A stretch of DNA of 64,000 bases from Streptomyces griseiscabiei (GCF_020010925.1 NZ_JAGJBZ010000001.1:3082001-3146000); one strand, 5' to 3'. Shown: positions 42,120 through 51,555, counted from the stretch's first letter. A program made the numbers and translations. Notes: generated by a model not told the origin, from the sequence alone.

Positions 42120-42241
42120 GGGCCCAGCTCTAGCGGGACCGACGGTTCCGGATCCGTCGGCCGCGCCGGGGCCGGGCCGTGCGCACTCCTGTACGCCCCC
42201 GGGGCTCGTGGCGACCGTGGTCGCGCGCCCCGCGCTCCGGT

Positions 42242-43198
42242 TCACGGCTTGCGCGCGGGCTCCCGGGTCGCCGTGAGATGGGCGAAGACGACGACGTTGC
42301 TCGCGTACCCCTTGCGCCGGTCGTAGGTCCCGCCGCAGGTGATCAGCCGCAGTTCGGGGCGGGCGCGGTGGCCGTACACCTCCTTGCTGGGGAAGCGGTC
42401 CTTCTCGTACGACTTCACGGCGTCCACGGTGTAGACGGCCGTGCGGCCGTCGGCCCGCAGCACCTCCACGACGCGGCCGGGCTTGATCACGTCCAGGGCG
42501 GCGAAGACGGCGGGGCCCGTCCGGGTGTCCCGGTGCCCGACGACGACCGCCGTGCCGGGCCCGCCGGGCGCGGGCCCCTCCGTGTACCAGCCGACCAGCT
42601 TGGGCTTGTCGTCCGGCGGCGCGGGCAGCCGCCGCCGCGCGTCCAGGCGCAGCCCGGTCACCGGGGCCTCGATGCCGAGGTACGGGACGGAGACGGTCCT
42701 CGCCGGGGAGGGCGGCAGCGTACGGGGCCGGGCGGGGCTCTTCGGTTCCGCCGGCTCGGGGGTGGGCGCGGGCCGCACGGACTCGGCGGCGGGTTTCGGC
42801 GCGGCGGGGGTGACGGGCGCCGGTCCGGTGGGGGTGGCCGGAGCCGTGGGGGTGGCCGGCCCGGTGGGGGTGGTGGCGGCAGTCCGTTGGGCGGGGTCGG
42901 CGGGTTCGCCGGGCCCGGCGGAGGCAGCGTCCCCGGCGGACGCGTTCCCCTCGGCGCGCGCCGGATCGTCGGGCGGCGGGGGCGTGAGGTACAGGGACGC
43001 CTGGGCGCGCGGTGCCCCCGCATCGCGCGCCCCGGTGCCGGCCCAGGCGGAGGAGGCCTCGGCGGAACCGGTCCGCCCCCTGTCCTCCGCCAGGTGGACG
43101 CCGCCCACCACCAGCACGACGGTCATCGCGGCCGTCCGTGTCAGGCGGTAGGCGCGCGTCCGGTACCAGGGCCTCGGCCGGCGTCTACGCGGCGCCAT
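42242..43198 (-). CDS. Class F sortase
   Basis: 318-residue sortase. An N-terminal membrane helix (AMTVVLVVGGVHLA) is followed by a long proline/alanine/threonine linker with repeated TPTGPA-type units (about 60-165). The C-terminal catalytic domain begins VSVPYLGIEAPVTGL; catalytic His is in VVVGHRDTRTGP, Cys in LRLITCGGTYDRRKGY with Arg nearby. Class F sortases are actinobacterial and their natural substrates are mostly unknown. The start overlaps the end of the preceding membrane-anchored protein gene by 14 bases, so that protein is the obvious candidate partner. Confidence 0.9.
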   Translation of the reverse strand: MAPRRRRPRPWYRTRAYRLTRTAAMTVVLVVGGVHLAEDRGRTGSAEASSAWAGTGARDAGAPRAQASLYLTPPPPDDPARAEGNASAGDAASAGPGEPADPAQRTAATTPTGPATPTAPATPTGPAPVTPAAPKPAAESVRPAPTPEPAEPKSPARPRTLPPSPARTVSVPYLGIEAPVTGLRLDARRRLPAPPDDKPKLVGWYTEGPAPGGPGTAVVVGHRDTRTGPAVFAALDVIKPGRVVEVLRADGRTAVYTVDAVKSYEKDRFPSKEVYGHRARPELRLITCGGTYDRRKGYASNVVVFAHLTATREPARKP

Positions 43199-43811
43199 CG
43201 GCGCGGCGACGGCGCAGCCGCAGATAGGCCACCCCGCCGACCGCGGCGAGGCCCACGGCCGCAGCGCCGGCGACCGGCGAGAAGTTCTGGGTCAGCGCGA
43301 GACCGCCGCCACCGGCGGGGACGGCGCCCTCGGGGCCGGCGAGACCGGCGAGCGGGCAGGTGACGTTGATCTCCCTGCGCCCCTCCTCCAGCGCCCCGCC
43401 GATGGTCCTCCAGGTCAGCACGTACTCCCCGTTGGGCAGGCGTGCCGCGTTCTCGGGCGCGACGGGCGTGCTGTGGCCGGTGCCGTCGGCGGCGAGCGTG
43501 ATCTCACCCGTGGCCACGGGGTCGGTGCGCGGCGCGGGTGGCTGGTTGTCGATGGTCCAGGCGATGCGCTGCGCCGGCCTGGAGTTCTCGGGGAAGTTGA
43601 AGGCGGAGAGGTAGAAGTCGCAGACCAGCGGCTGGTTGCGCTCGTTGTCGAACGGGAAGCCCACCTTGTGGATCACGACGTCGGGGTCGCCCGGGGCGGC
43701 GACGGCGGCCGGTGCCGTGATCAGGCTGGCTCCCGTGACGGTGAGTGCCGCGAGGACGGCGGCGGCACTCGCGCGCACTCCGGCGGGGCGCGGGCGGGAC
43801 GAGGTGGACAT
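43185..43811 (-). CDS. Exported protein with C-terminal membrane anchor, coupled to the sortase
   Basis: 208-residue protein with a signal peptide (ASAAAVLAALTVTGASLITAPAAVAA), an extracellular domain starting GDPDVVIHKVGFPFDNERNQ with two cysteines (CDFYLSAF, VTCPLAG), and a C-terminal hydrophobic helix AAAVGLAAVGGVAYLRL followed by RRRRADGAA. This is the layout of a cell-wall sorting signal, but no LPXTG-like motif stands directly before the helix (sequence there is LALTQNFSPVAG). It may be a membrane-anchored cargo of the overlapping class F sortase or a non-standard substrate. GGAGG six bases before the ATG at 43811. Confidence 0.8.
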   Translation of the reverse strand: MSTSSRPRPAGVRASAAAVLAALTVTGASLITAPAAVAAPGDPDVVIHKVGFPFDNERNQPLVCDFYLSAFNFPENSRPAQRIAWTIDNQPPAPRTDPVATGEITLAADGTGHSTPVAPENAARLPNGEYVLTWRTIGGALEEGRREINVTCPLAGLAGPEGAVPAGGGGLALTQNFSPVAGAAAVGLAAVGGVAYLRLRRRRADGAA

Positions 43812-43911
43812 GCAGAACCTCCGAGTCAGACGATTTTCACACAAATCGCTCTTTCGCCTGACTCTCTGTCACATCACACCGGGCACGGGGGGAGCCGCGC
43901 CCGACGCCCCA

Positions 43912-45162
43912 TCAGATGTCCCCCTTCCGGCCCAGGGACACACCGGGCGGCGCGCTCTCCGTCCTCGGCCTCCCGCGCCCGCCGCTCCCCCGCCCCGGCT
44001 CCGCCGGCGAGCGCAGGGCGATGCCCGCCGACACCAGCAGCAGCGCGCCGAGCATCACGAACGGCGCGGCCACGCCCGCGACCCCGGCGATCAGACCGGC
44101 CGCGGCGGGCGCCCCGGCCTGCCCCAGACGGTTCCCGGTCAGCCGCAGCGCGAGGGCGGTGGACCGCGCCTCGTCCGGCGCGGCCTGCACCACCGTGGTC
44201 ATGGACAGCGGCTGGCCGACCCCGAGGCAGAACCCGAGGGCGGCGAGGATCAGGGCCAGCGCCCACACCGGCACCGGCAGCGCGATCCCGGCGCAGAGCA
44301 CGGCCCCGAGCACACAGGTGACGGTGAGCAGCGCGGTCCGGCCGAGCAGGCGCAGCATGGGGGTCATCACCAGACGGCAGGCGATGGTCGCCGCCGCGCG
44401 CAGGCTCAGCAGGAGGCCGATCGCCGAGGGGGCGATGCCCCGGTGCTCACCGACCACCGGCAGATACGCGGTGAGGATGTCCGTGGCCGACAGCACGGCG
44501 AGGCTGATGAAGATGCCGCCGGGCACACCGCGGGTCCGCAGTATCCGGTGCACCGGGACCCGATCGCCGCGCGCCGTACGGGACTTGGGGTCGACGGGAC
44601 GCTCTATGCGCCACAGCGAGGTGAACGAGACCGCCGCCCCCGCGCCGGCCGCCACCAGCGCCAGCGCGCTCGTACGGGCCATGTCCTGGCCGCCGATCAG
44701 GGCGCCGGCGGCGACGGGGCCGACGAGCTGGCCGAGGGAGGCGCCGATGGTGAAGTGGCCGAAGTTGCGGTCGTGTTCGTGCGGCGCGGACTGGCGGGCC
44801 ACCAGGGACTGGGCGCCGATGACGAAGGAGAGGTGGCCGAGGCCCATCACCCCGCTCCATACGGCCATCGCGGCCAGGGAGTTCGCCAGGCCGCTCATGA
44901 CACAGCCGCCGGATATCAGGACGACGCCGATCGGCAGCAGCGGCGCGCACCGGCCCTGGTCGGTCCTGCGGCCGAGCGGGACGGCGGCGAACAGCGGGAG
45001 CAGGGCGTAGACCCCCGCGATCACACCGATCGCCCGCTCGTCGGCACCCAGCGCGAGGGCCCGGTAGGACACGGCGGGCCGGGCCATCGACACCGCCCCC
45101 TGCGCGAAGCTGAAGGCGATGACGAGGCGGAGCAGCCAGCCGCGGTTCCTACCGGGCCTCAC
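43912..45162 (-). CDS. MFS transporter
   Basis: 416-residue protein with 12 hydrophobic helices of the major facilitator fold. Motif A is seen between helices 2 and 3 as FAAVPLGRRTDQGR, and loop 8-9 as LRLLGRTALL. Residues LVGPVAAGALIGGQD and TALALRLTGNRLGQAGAPAAAG are typical of drug/metabolite efflux MFS proteins of Streptomyces. The cargo is unknown. The GTG at 45162 is the family-like start. It lies 61 bases after the citrate transporter gene on the same strand and may be read with it. Confidence 0.87.
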   Translation of the reverse strand: MRPGRNRGWLLRLVIAFSFAQGAVSMARPAVSYRALALGADERAIGVIAGVYALLPLFAAVPLGRRTDQGRCAPLLPIGVVLISGGCVMSGLANSLAAMAVWSGVMGLGHLSFVIGAQSLVARQSAPHEHDRNFGHFTIGASLGQLVGPVAAGALIGGQDMARTSALALVAAGAGAAVSFTSLWRIERPVDPKSRTARGDRVPVHRILRTRGVPGGIFISLAVLSATDILTAYLPVVGEHRGIAPSAIGLLLSLRAAATIACRLVMTPMLRLLGRTALLTVTCVLGAVLCAGIALPVPVWALALILAALGFCLGVGQPLSMTTVVQAAPDEARSTALALRLTGNRLGQAGAPAAAGLIAGVAGVAAPFVMLGALLLVSAGIALRSPAEPGRGSGGRGRPRTESAPPGVSLGRKGDI

Positions 45163-45223
45163 GATGCGGGTCCTCCTCGGGGACGTTCACGCCGGTTCCG
45201 GTCCAAGGGGTCCGGTCCCACGG

Positions 45224-46690
45224 TCAGATGATGCCGAAGAGTACGCCCGCGGCCAGGATGATCAGCGAGGTGGCCGCCGCCCACTTCACCACGAACCTGG
45301 TGTGGTCGCCGAACTCGACCTTGGCCATACCGACGAGCACGTACACGGCGGGCACCAGCGGGCTGGACATGTGCAGCGGCTGGCCGACGAGGGAGGCGCG
45401 GGCGATCTCCAGCGGCGACACCCCGTGCGCGGCGCCGGCCTCGGCGAGGACCGGCAGGACACCGAAGTAGAAGCCGTCGTTGGACATGAAGTAGGTGAGC
45501 GGCAGGCTCAGGAAGCCGGTGACGAGGGCCATGTGCGGGCCCATGCCGCCGGGGATGCCGTCGACGATCCACTTGGCCATCGAGTCGACCATGCCGGTGC
45601 CCTGGAGGACGCCGGTGAAGACGGCGGCGGCGAAGACCATTCCGGAGACGTTGAGGACGTTGTCCGCGTGGGCGGCGAGGCGGTCCTTCTGGTCGGGGAT
45701 GTGGGGGAAGTTGACGGTCAGGGCGAGCGCGGCGCCGAGCAGGAAGAGCACCGGGATCGGCAGCAGCTCCATGATCATGGCGGTGAGCAGCGCGACCGTG
45801 AGCAGCGCGTTGAACCAGTACAGCTTGGGGCGCAGCGTCGGGCGGTTGGGGTCCAGGCCCTGGAGGCGGGCGTCGTCCTCGTCGTCGTCCTCGGTATCGG
45901 CGTCGGTACCGGAGCCCGCGCCGCCCGTGGTCTTCGCCGTACGGCCCTTGTCGTCACCGGAGCCGGAACCGGCGGCGGACGCGGCGCCCGCGCCAACGAG
46001 GACGGTCTCCTCGGACCCGGAGGTCTCCTCGTCCTTGACGATCTTCTCCTGCTCCAGCACCTCGTCGAGGCTCAGCACACCGAGGCGCTTGCGCTCGCGC
46101 AGACCGAGGAAGTAGGCGAGGACGAAGACGAAGAGCAGACCGACCGCGAGCGCGGGGATCATCGGGACGAAGATGTCGCCGGCGTCGAGCTTGAGCGCGG
46201 TGGCGGCGCGGGCGGTCGGGCCGCCCCAGGGCAGCGTGTTCATCACGCCGTTGGCGGTGGCGGCGACACCGGTCATCACGACCAGGCTCATCTTCAGGCG
46301 CTTGTACAGCGGGTACATCGCCGAGACGGTGATCATGAAGGTGGTGGAGCCGTCGCCGTCCAGGGAGACGATCGCGGCGAGCAGGGCCGTACCGACGACG
46401 ATGCGCAGCGGGTCGGCCTTGCAGAACTTCAGGATGCCCCGGACGATCGGGTCGAAGAGACCGACGTCGATCATCAGGCCGAAGTAGACGATGGCGAACA
46501 TCAGCATCGCGGCGGTGGGCGCGAGGTTGCCCACCCCCTCGATGACGTAGTCGCCGAGATGGGCTCCCTTTCCGACGAACACGCAGAAGAGCGCGGGGAT
46601 CAGTACGAGCGCCGCGATCGGCGACATCTTCTTCATCATGATCAGGACCAGGAAGGTCGCGATCATGGCGAAGCCGAGGATGGTCAACAT
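45224..46690 (-). CDS. CitMHS family citrate-metal:H+ symporter
   Basis: 488-residue permease with about 12 membrane segments; the N-terminal half has LTILGFAMIATFLVLIMMKK and LDGDGSTTFMITVSAMYPLY, and NTLPWGGPTARAATAL, which are CitM/CitH hallmarks. A large acidic cytoplasmic loop (about 205-265, ending EDDDEDDARLQGLDPNRPT) separates the halves and is longer and more acidic than in Bacillus CitM. The C-terminal half has SNDGFYFGVLPVLAEAGAAHG and QPLHMSSPLVPAVYVLVGM. It imports citrate complexed to Mg or Ca. The ATG at 46690 follows AGG at seven bases. Confidence 0.92.
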   Translation of the reverse strand: MLTILGFAMIATFLVLIMMKKMSPIAALVLIPALFCVFVGKGAHLGDYVIEGVGNLAPTAAMLMFAIVYFGLMIDVGLFDPIVRGILKFCKADPLRIVVGTALLAAIVSLDGDGSTTFMITVSAMYPLYKRLKMSLVVMTGVAATANGVMNTLPWGGPTARAATALKLDAGDIFVPMIPALAVGLLFVFVLAYFLGLRERKRLGVLSLDEVLEQEKIVKDEETSGSEETVLVGAGAASAAGSGSGDDKGRTAKTTGGAGSGTDADTEDDDEDDARLQGLDPNRPTLRPKLYWFNALLTVALLTAMIMELLPIPVLFLLGAALALTVNFPHIPDQKDRLAAHADNVLNVSGMVFAAAVFTGVLQGTGMVDSMAKWIVDGIPGGMGPHMALVTGFLSLPLTYFMSNDGFYFGVLPVLAEAGAAHGVSPLEIARASLVGQPLHMSSPLVPAVYVLVGMAKVEFGDHTRFVVKWAAATSLIILAAGVLFGII

Positions 46691-46811
46691 GTGGATACCT
46701 AACGTTCGCCCTTGAACTCCCACCAGGGCACCGGCGGTGCGACGACGTTAGGGCGGGCCCACAAGTCTTAACAAGGAGTTGACATGCGAGCAATAAGAGC
46801 AGAACTCCAGG

Positions 46812-49079
46812 TCACAGCGTTGCGCCTGCTCGGGCGGCCATCGGGGTCAGCTCCACGGGGATGCCGTTGAGGACCGCGTTGCCGGAGAGCGGGTCGAGCA
46901 GGGAGCCGTCGAGGAGCTGATTGACGTTGACGCCCGGGTCGAGCGCCGCGTGGCTCATCCGGGTGCCGGGACGGTCGTGTCCCCAGCCGTGCGGAAGGCT
47001 GACGACACCACGGCGTACGACGTCGGTGACCTCGACCGGAGCGGTGACCTCTCCCCCGGCGCCCTTGATCCGTACGGCGTCCCCGTCGGTGAGGCCGAGG
47101 CGGTCCGCGTCGTCGGGGTGGATGTGCAGGGTGCAGCGGTTGGTGCCGCCGGTGAGGGCGGGGATGTTGTGCAGCCAGCTGTTGTTGGAGCGCAGATGGC
47201 GGCGGCCGATGAGGACCAGACCCTCGGGGCGCTCCCGCAGGGCGGTGCGCAGCCTCGGCAGGTCGTCGGCGATCGGCCCCGGCAGCAGTTCGACCTTGCC
47301 GCTGACCGTCTTCAGCGGCTGCGGCAGCCTCGGCTTCAGCGGTCCGAGGTCGATGCCGTGCGGGTGGGCGAGCAGCTTCGTGAGGGTCAGGCCCTGCGGG
47401 TCGGCGCCGAAGCCGTCGCCGTACGGGCCGAGGCGCAGCATCAGGTCGAGGCGGCGCTCGGGGCCGCTGTCGCCCGTGAGCAGGGCGGCGAGTTCCTTCG
47501 GGTCGCGGCCGTGGACGGGTGAGTGGGCCTCTTTCACGGCCTTGCCGAGGGTCTGGCCGATGACCAGGTCGTCCACGGCGGACGGGTCGGCGCCGTGCGT
47601 CCCGGTGGCGGCGAGGACGAGGCGCGCGAGGATCTCCGTCTCGGCCATGCGGCCGTCCTCCAGGGGGACGGCGGCGCGGTTGTAGCGGACCTGGTTGCGG
47701 ACGGCCAGGGTGTTGAGCGCGAAGTCGTAGTGCGGGGCCTGGGAGGGCGGGGGCGGCGGGAGGACGACATCGGCGTGGCGGGCGGTCTCGCCGAGGTAGG
47801 GGTCGACGCTGACCATGAAGTCCAGGGAGTCGAGGGCCTTGTCGAGGCGGTCGCCGTCGGGGGCGGAGAGGACCGGGTTGGCGGCGATGGTGATGAGCGC
47901 GCGGATCGGGCCGCCCTCGGGGGTGGCGGTGTCGATCTCCTCGGCGAGCGCGGACAGCGGCAGTTCGCCCTTGGCCTCGGGGTGCCCGCCGACCCGGCTG
48001 TGCCAGCGGCCGAGCGCGAAGCCGCGGCCGGGGCCCGCGGGCCGGGGCGTCTTGTCGGTGGCGGACTGCGGGAAGAGGGCGCCGCCGGGCCGGTCGAGGT
48101 TGCCGGTGAGGATGTTGAGGACGTCGACGAGCCAGCTGGCGAGGGTGCCGTGCGGGACGGTGCAGCTGCCGATGCGGCCGTATACGGCGGCGGTGGGCGC
48201 GGCGGCCAGTTCGCGGGCCAGCGCGCGGATGGTGTCCGCGTCGACGTCACAGGCGCCGGCGACCGCCTCGGGCGTGAACTCCCGTACGGCGGCGGCCAGT
48301 TCCTCGACCCCCTGCACCTGCGGGGCGAGGTGCCCCAGATCGGTCAGGTTCTCCTCGAAGAGGACGTGGGCCATCGCTGCGAGCAGCAGCGCGTCCGTGC
48401 CGGGGCGGATCGCCACGTGCCGGTCGGCGAGCTTGGCCGTCCGGGTCCTGCGCGGGTCGACGACCGTGAGGGTGCCGCCGCGCGCCTTCAGGGCCTTGAG
48501 CTTGCCGGGGAAGTCGGGGGCGGTGCACAGACTGCCGTTGGACTCCAGCGGGTTGGCGCCGAGGAGCAGCAGATGGTCGGTGCGGTCGAGGTCGGGCACG
48601 GGGATGGCGTTGGCGTCGCCGTAGAGCAGTCCGCTGGAGACGTGCTTGGGCATCTGGTCGACCGTGGAGGCGCTGAACAGGCTGCGGGTGCCGAGTCCGG
48701 CGAGGAGCACGGGCGGGTAGAGGCCGCCGGCCACGGTGTGGACGTTCGGGTTGCCGAGGACGATGCCGACGGCGTGCGGGCCGTGGGCCTCGACGACGGG
48801 CCGGATTCCGGCGGCGACGGCGTCGAAGGCCTCCTGCCAGGTGGCCTCCCGCAGTTCGCCGTCCCTGCGGACCAGCGGGGTGCGCAGCCGGTCCGGGTCG
48901 CCGTCGGCCGCGCCCAGGGAGGCGCCCTTCGGGCAGATGAACCCCTTGCTGAACACATCGTCCCGGTCGCCGCGCGCCTTGGTCACCCGGGTCCCCTCGA
49001 TGGTGAGGGTGAGCCCGCAGGTCGCCTCGCAGAGCGGGCAGACGCGCAGGGCGGTGCGGGAGTCGATGGTGGTGGACAC
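46812..49079 (-). CDS. Molybdopterin oxidoreductase of the DMSO reductase superfamily
   Basis: 755-residue cytoplasmic enzyme with an N-terminal [4Fe-4S] motif CPLCEATC ... FICPKG, then bis-MGD binding domains (LLLLGANPLESNGS, VVDPRRTRTAKLADRHVAIRPGTDALLL, GALFPQS, ANPVLSAPDGDRLDKAL) and the C-terminal dinucleotide-binding domain (RHLRSNNSWLHNIP, LPHGWGHDRPGTRMSHAA, VNVNQLLDG). Where nitrate reductases and formate dehydrogenases carry Cys or Sec as molybdenum ligand, this protein reads STVDQMPKHVSSG, without a Cys, so the ligand is different. No signal peptide. GTG at 49079 has GGAGG upstream. A TetR gene and an operator lie upstream; substrate unknown. Confidence 0.88.
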   Translation of the reverse strand: MSTTIDSRTALRVCPLCEATCGLTLTIEGTRVTKARGDRDDVFSKGFICPKGASLGAADGDPDRLRTPLVRRDGELREATWQEAFDAVAAGIRPVVEAHGPHAVGIVLGNPNVHTVAGGLYPPVLLAGLGTRSLFSASTVDQMPKHVSSGLLYGDANAIPVPDLDRTDHLLLLGANPLESNGSLCTAPDFPGKLKALKARGGTLTVVDPRRTRTAKLADRHVAIRPGTDALLLAAMAHVLFEENLTDLGHLAPQVQGVEELAAAVREFTPEAVAGACDVDADTIRALARELAAAPTAAVYGRIGSCTVPHGTLASWLVDVLNILTGNLDRPGGALFPQSATDKTPRPAGPGRGFALGRWHSRVGGHPEAKGELPLSALAEEIDTATPEGGPIRALITIAANPVLSAPDGDRLDKALDSLDFMVSVDPYLGETARHADVVLPPPPPSQAPHYDFALNTLAVRNQVRYNRAAVPLEDGRMAETEILARLVLAATGTHGADPSAVDDLVIGQTLGKAVKEAHSPVHGRDPKELAALLTGDSGPERRLDLMLRLGPYGDGFGADPQGLTLTKLLAHPHGIDLGPLKPRLPQPLKTVSGKVELLPGPIADDLPRLRTALRERPEGLVLIGRRHLRSNNSWLHNIPALTGGTNRCTLHIHPDDADRLGLTDGDAVRIKGAGGEVTAPVEVTDVVRRGVVSLPHGWGHDRPGTRMSHAALDPGVNVNQLLDGSLLDPLSGNAVLNGIPVELTPMAARAGATL

Positions 49080-49158
49080 GGGTCCTCCCGGAGGGGCGGC
49101 GGCGACGGTGACGCTCGGACGGGTCCCGCGCACGGGGAGGCGCACGGTACCGGGCCGA

Positions 49159-49176
49159 GCATACCGACCGGTATGC
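49159..49176. promoter_or_regulatory. Near-perfect TetR-type dyad upstream of the molybdopterin oxidoreductase
   Basis: GCATACCGACCGGTATGC, symmetrical except at the central two bases, about 80 bases before the GTG. It belongs to the same motif family as the sites at 17744, 21838 and 38837. The adjacent TetR gene is the obvious candidate regulator. Confidence 0.65.
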
Positions 49177-49273
49177 AGCGCGGGGAGGGGCTGCCGGGGG
49201 TCTTGTCGGGAAATCGCGGGCCCCCCGGCCCGGCGCGAGCGCGGGACCGCCCTCACGGGGCCCCGGCCCGGCG

Positions 49274-49891
49274 TCAGTCCAGCACCCGCGCCAGATACGC
49301 CCGCAGCAGCTCCCGCATCTCCTGGATGACCCGGGCGTCGCCCTCCGGGGAGACACGGAAGGCCAGGTGGACGAGGGTGTCGGCGGTCTCGACGGCGATG
49401 AGGAAGGTGCGGCGCAGATCCTCGTCGGGGGTGCGGTCGATGAACGCGGAGAGCAGGTCGGACAGCCGGTCGGCGACGCGGTGGTTGGGTTCCTGGCGGC
49501 GCCCGCCGACCGGGATCTGGTTGCCGAAGTCGATGAGGGCGAAGCCGGGGGCGTTGCGCTTCATGTCGAGGTACTCGTCGAGCACGGCGTCCATCGCGGT
49601 GCGCCAGTCCCGGCCGCCCGTGGCCTGGAGGCGGCGGGTGACCCGGTCGGTGAATCGGTCCAGATTGCGTTCGGCGAGCGCGTCGGCCATGGCGCGCTTG
49701 TTGCCGAAGAAGCGGTAGACGGAGCCGATGGGCACACCCGCGCGCAGCGCCACGGCACGGGTGCTCAGCGCGTCGTAGCCCACCTCGTCGAGGAGGTCGG
49801 CGCAGGCGTCGAGGATCCTGGTCAGTCGTTCGGCACTGCGCCGCTGCACTGGCGCGCGGCGCAGGGAGGTCGCCTGGGACACGGGCTTCAT
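49274..49891 (-). CDS. TetR/AcrR family regulator
   Basis: 205-residue regulator with the HTH at about 25-65 (RILDACADLLDEVGYDALST, RAVALRAGVPIGSVYRFFGN). The ligand domain has FALIDFGNQIPVGGRRQEPN and ends REL-LRAYLARVLD. It lies 195 bases upstream of the molybdopterin oxidoreductase on the same strand, with the operator in the gap, so it probably represses that gene; autoregulation would need another site. The ATG at 49891 is preceded by GGAAAGGC-like sequence. Confidence 0.87.
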   Translation of the reverse strand: MKPVSQATSLRRAPVQRRSAERLTRILDACADLLDEVGYDALSTRAVALRAGVPIGSVYRFFGNKRAMADALAERNLDRFTDRVTRRLQATGGRDWRTAMDAVLDEYLDMKRNAPGFALIDFGNQIPVGGRRQEPNHRVADRLSDLLSAFIDRTPDEDLRRTFLIAVETADTLVHLAFRVSPEGDARVIQEMRELLRAYLARVLD

Positions 49892-50162
49892 GATGCCTTT
49901 CCGCCGAGGTCCGATGAACTGTCCGAATATCAGTACGGGCGCTGCCGCCGATCCCGCTCACTGGTGGAGCGACACGGACAGCGAACATCCGCGCGACCAC
50001 AGCCTGCCGGGAGACTAGAGCACCGCACTGACAGGACGGATCTCCAGGCGGTCCGGTTCTCCCTCTCCGTCCGATGCACCCGATCTGTGGACGCGCCACC
50101 GGCGTCCGGTTGTCGCCCCGTGCCCCTGCCGCCCTGCCGCCGTGCCCTTGCGCCCGCGGCGA
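49892..50162. other. Divergent intergenic region between TetR and hmgA genes
   Basis: About 320 bases separate the TetR and hmgA starts. Apart from the dyad just before hmgA no gene or repeat could be supported; the left part holds the TetR promoter, with an AT-rich patch TCCGAATATCAGTACG near 49920. Confidence 0.5.
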
Positions 50163-50192
50163 CCGAATCCTACGGTGAAGCATAGGAATCGG
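50163..50192. promoter_or_regulatory. Inverted repeat upstream of hmgA
   Basis: CCGAATCCTA (50163-50172) and TAGGAATCGG (50183-50192) are complementary at nine of ten positions around a ten-base spacer, ending 18 bases before the hmgA start. A good candidate operator for the downstream GntR regulator. Confidence 0.55.
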
Positions 50193-50210
50193 GATCGCGA
50201 GGGAGCGGGC

Positions 50211-51527
50211 ATGAGCGGGGACGCCAGGAAGACGGCCGAGGGACTCGACTACCTCACCGGTTTCGGCAACGAACACACCTCGGAGGCGGTCCCGGGCGCC
50301 CTGCCGCACGGCCGCAACTCCCCGCAGCGCGCCCCGCTGGGCCTCTACGCGGAGCAGCTCAGCGGTACCGCGTTCACCGAGCCGAGGGCCCACAACCGCC
50401 GCTCCTGGCTCTACCGGATCCGCCCCTCGGCCGCCCACCCGGCGTTCACCCGCGCGGACAACGGCGCCCTGCGCACGGCCCCCTTCACCGAGACGGTCCC
50501 CGACCCCAACCGGCTGCGCTGGAACCCCCTGCCGGAGCCTTTGGCCGGCACCGACTTCCTCGGCGGCCTGTGGACCCTCGGCGGCAACGGCGACGCGGCG
50601 CTGCGCTCGGGCATGGCGGTGCACCTGTATCACGCCAATTCCGGCATGGAGCGGGTCTTCGGCGACGCGGACGGCGAACTGCTGATCGTCCCGGAGCGCG
50701 GCGGCCTCCTGCTGCGCACGGAGTTCGGCCTGCTCCACGCCGGGCCGGGCGAGATCGCCCTGATCCCCCGGGGTGTCCGCTTCCGCGTCGACCTGCTGGA
50801 CGGCACCGCCCGCGGCTATGTCTGCGAGAACTACGGCGCCCCCTTCCGCCTCCCCGACCTCGGCCCGATCGGCGCCAACGGCCTGGCGAACGCCCGTGAC
50901 TTCCGGGCGCCGGTGGCCGCGTACGAGGACGTCGAGGGCCCGGTGGAGGTGGTGAACAAGTACTGCGGCAACCTCTGGACGGCCACCTACGACCACTCCC
51001 CCCTCGATGTGGTCGCCTGGCACGGCAACCACACCCCGTACGTCTACGACCTGCACCGTTTCAACGTCATCGGGACCATCTCGTACGACCACCCGGACCC
51101 GTCGATCTTCACGGTGCTGACCTCGCCGAGCGACACCCCCGGTCTGGCGGGAGTGGACTTCGTGGTGTTCGCGCCGCGCTGGCTGGTGGGTGAGGACACG
51201 TTCCGGCCGCCGTACTTCCACCGGAACGTGATGAGCGAGTACATGGGCCTGATCGAGGGCGCGTACGACGCCAAGGCGGAGGGCTTCGTGCCGGGCGGCG
51301 GCTCGCTGCACGGCATGATGTCGGCGCACGGACCGGACCAGGAGACCTTCGACCGGGCGAGCGCGGCGGAGCTGAGGCCCCAGCGGGTGGACGACGGGCT
51401 GGCGTTCATGTTCGAGACCCGCTGGCCCATCCTCACGACCGCGCAGGCGGCCCACGCGGAGCACCTGCAGCAGGGGTACGACGACGTGTGGTCCGGGCTC
51501 CGGCGCCACTTCGGCCCGTTGCGCTGA
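50211..51527 (+). CDS. hmgA: Homogentisate 1,2-dioxygenase
   Basis: 438-residue iron dioxygenase that opens the ring of homogentisate to maleylacetoacetate in tyrosine and phenylalanine breakdown. Family blocks: [19 protein letters not shown] at the start, [38 protein letters not shown]-like [25 protein letters not shown], iron-ligand region [18 protein letters not shown] with His and Glu, and ESRWP-like ETRWPIL. Length equals the usual 430-445. ATG preceded by GGGAGC. Followed after 28 bases by a HutC-type GntR gene that probably regulates it; the rest of the pathway is outside the window. Confidence 0.96.
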   Translation: MSGDARKTAEGLDYLTGFGNEHTSEAVPGALPHGRNSPQRAPLGLYAEQLSGTAFTEPRAHNRRSWLYRIRPSAAHPAFTRADNGALRTAPFTETVPDPNRLRWNPLPEPLAGTDFLGGLWTLGGNGDAALRSGMAVHLYHANSGMERVFGDADGELLIVPERGGLLLRTEFGLLHAGPGEIALIPRGVRFRVDLLDGTARGYVCENYGAPFRLPDLGPIGANGLANARDFRAPVAAYEDVEGPVEVVNKYCGNLWTATYDHSPLDVVAWHGNHTPYVYDLHRFNVIGTISYDHPDPSIFTVLTSPSDTPGLAGVDFVVFAPRWLVGEDTFRPPYFHRNVMSEYMGLIEGAYDAKAEGFVPGGGSLHGMMSAHGPDQETFDRASAAELRPQRVDDGLAFMFETRWPILTTAQAAHAEHLQQGYDDVWSGLRRHFGPLR

Positions 51528-51555
51528 ACACGCCGGGCCGGGTACGGATTCCGTC

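Noticed and set aside
43185..43811. LPNGE inside the sortase-linked protein as an LPXTG-like sorting motif
   Set aside because: It sits in the middle of the folded domain, far from the C-terminal helix, so it cannot be a sorting signal.
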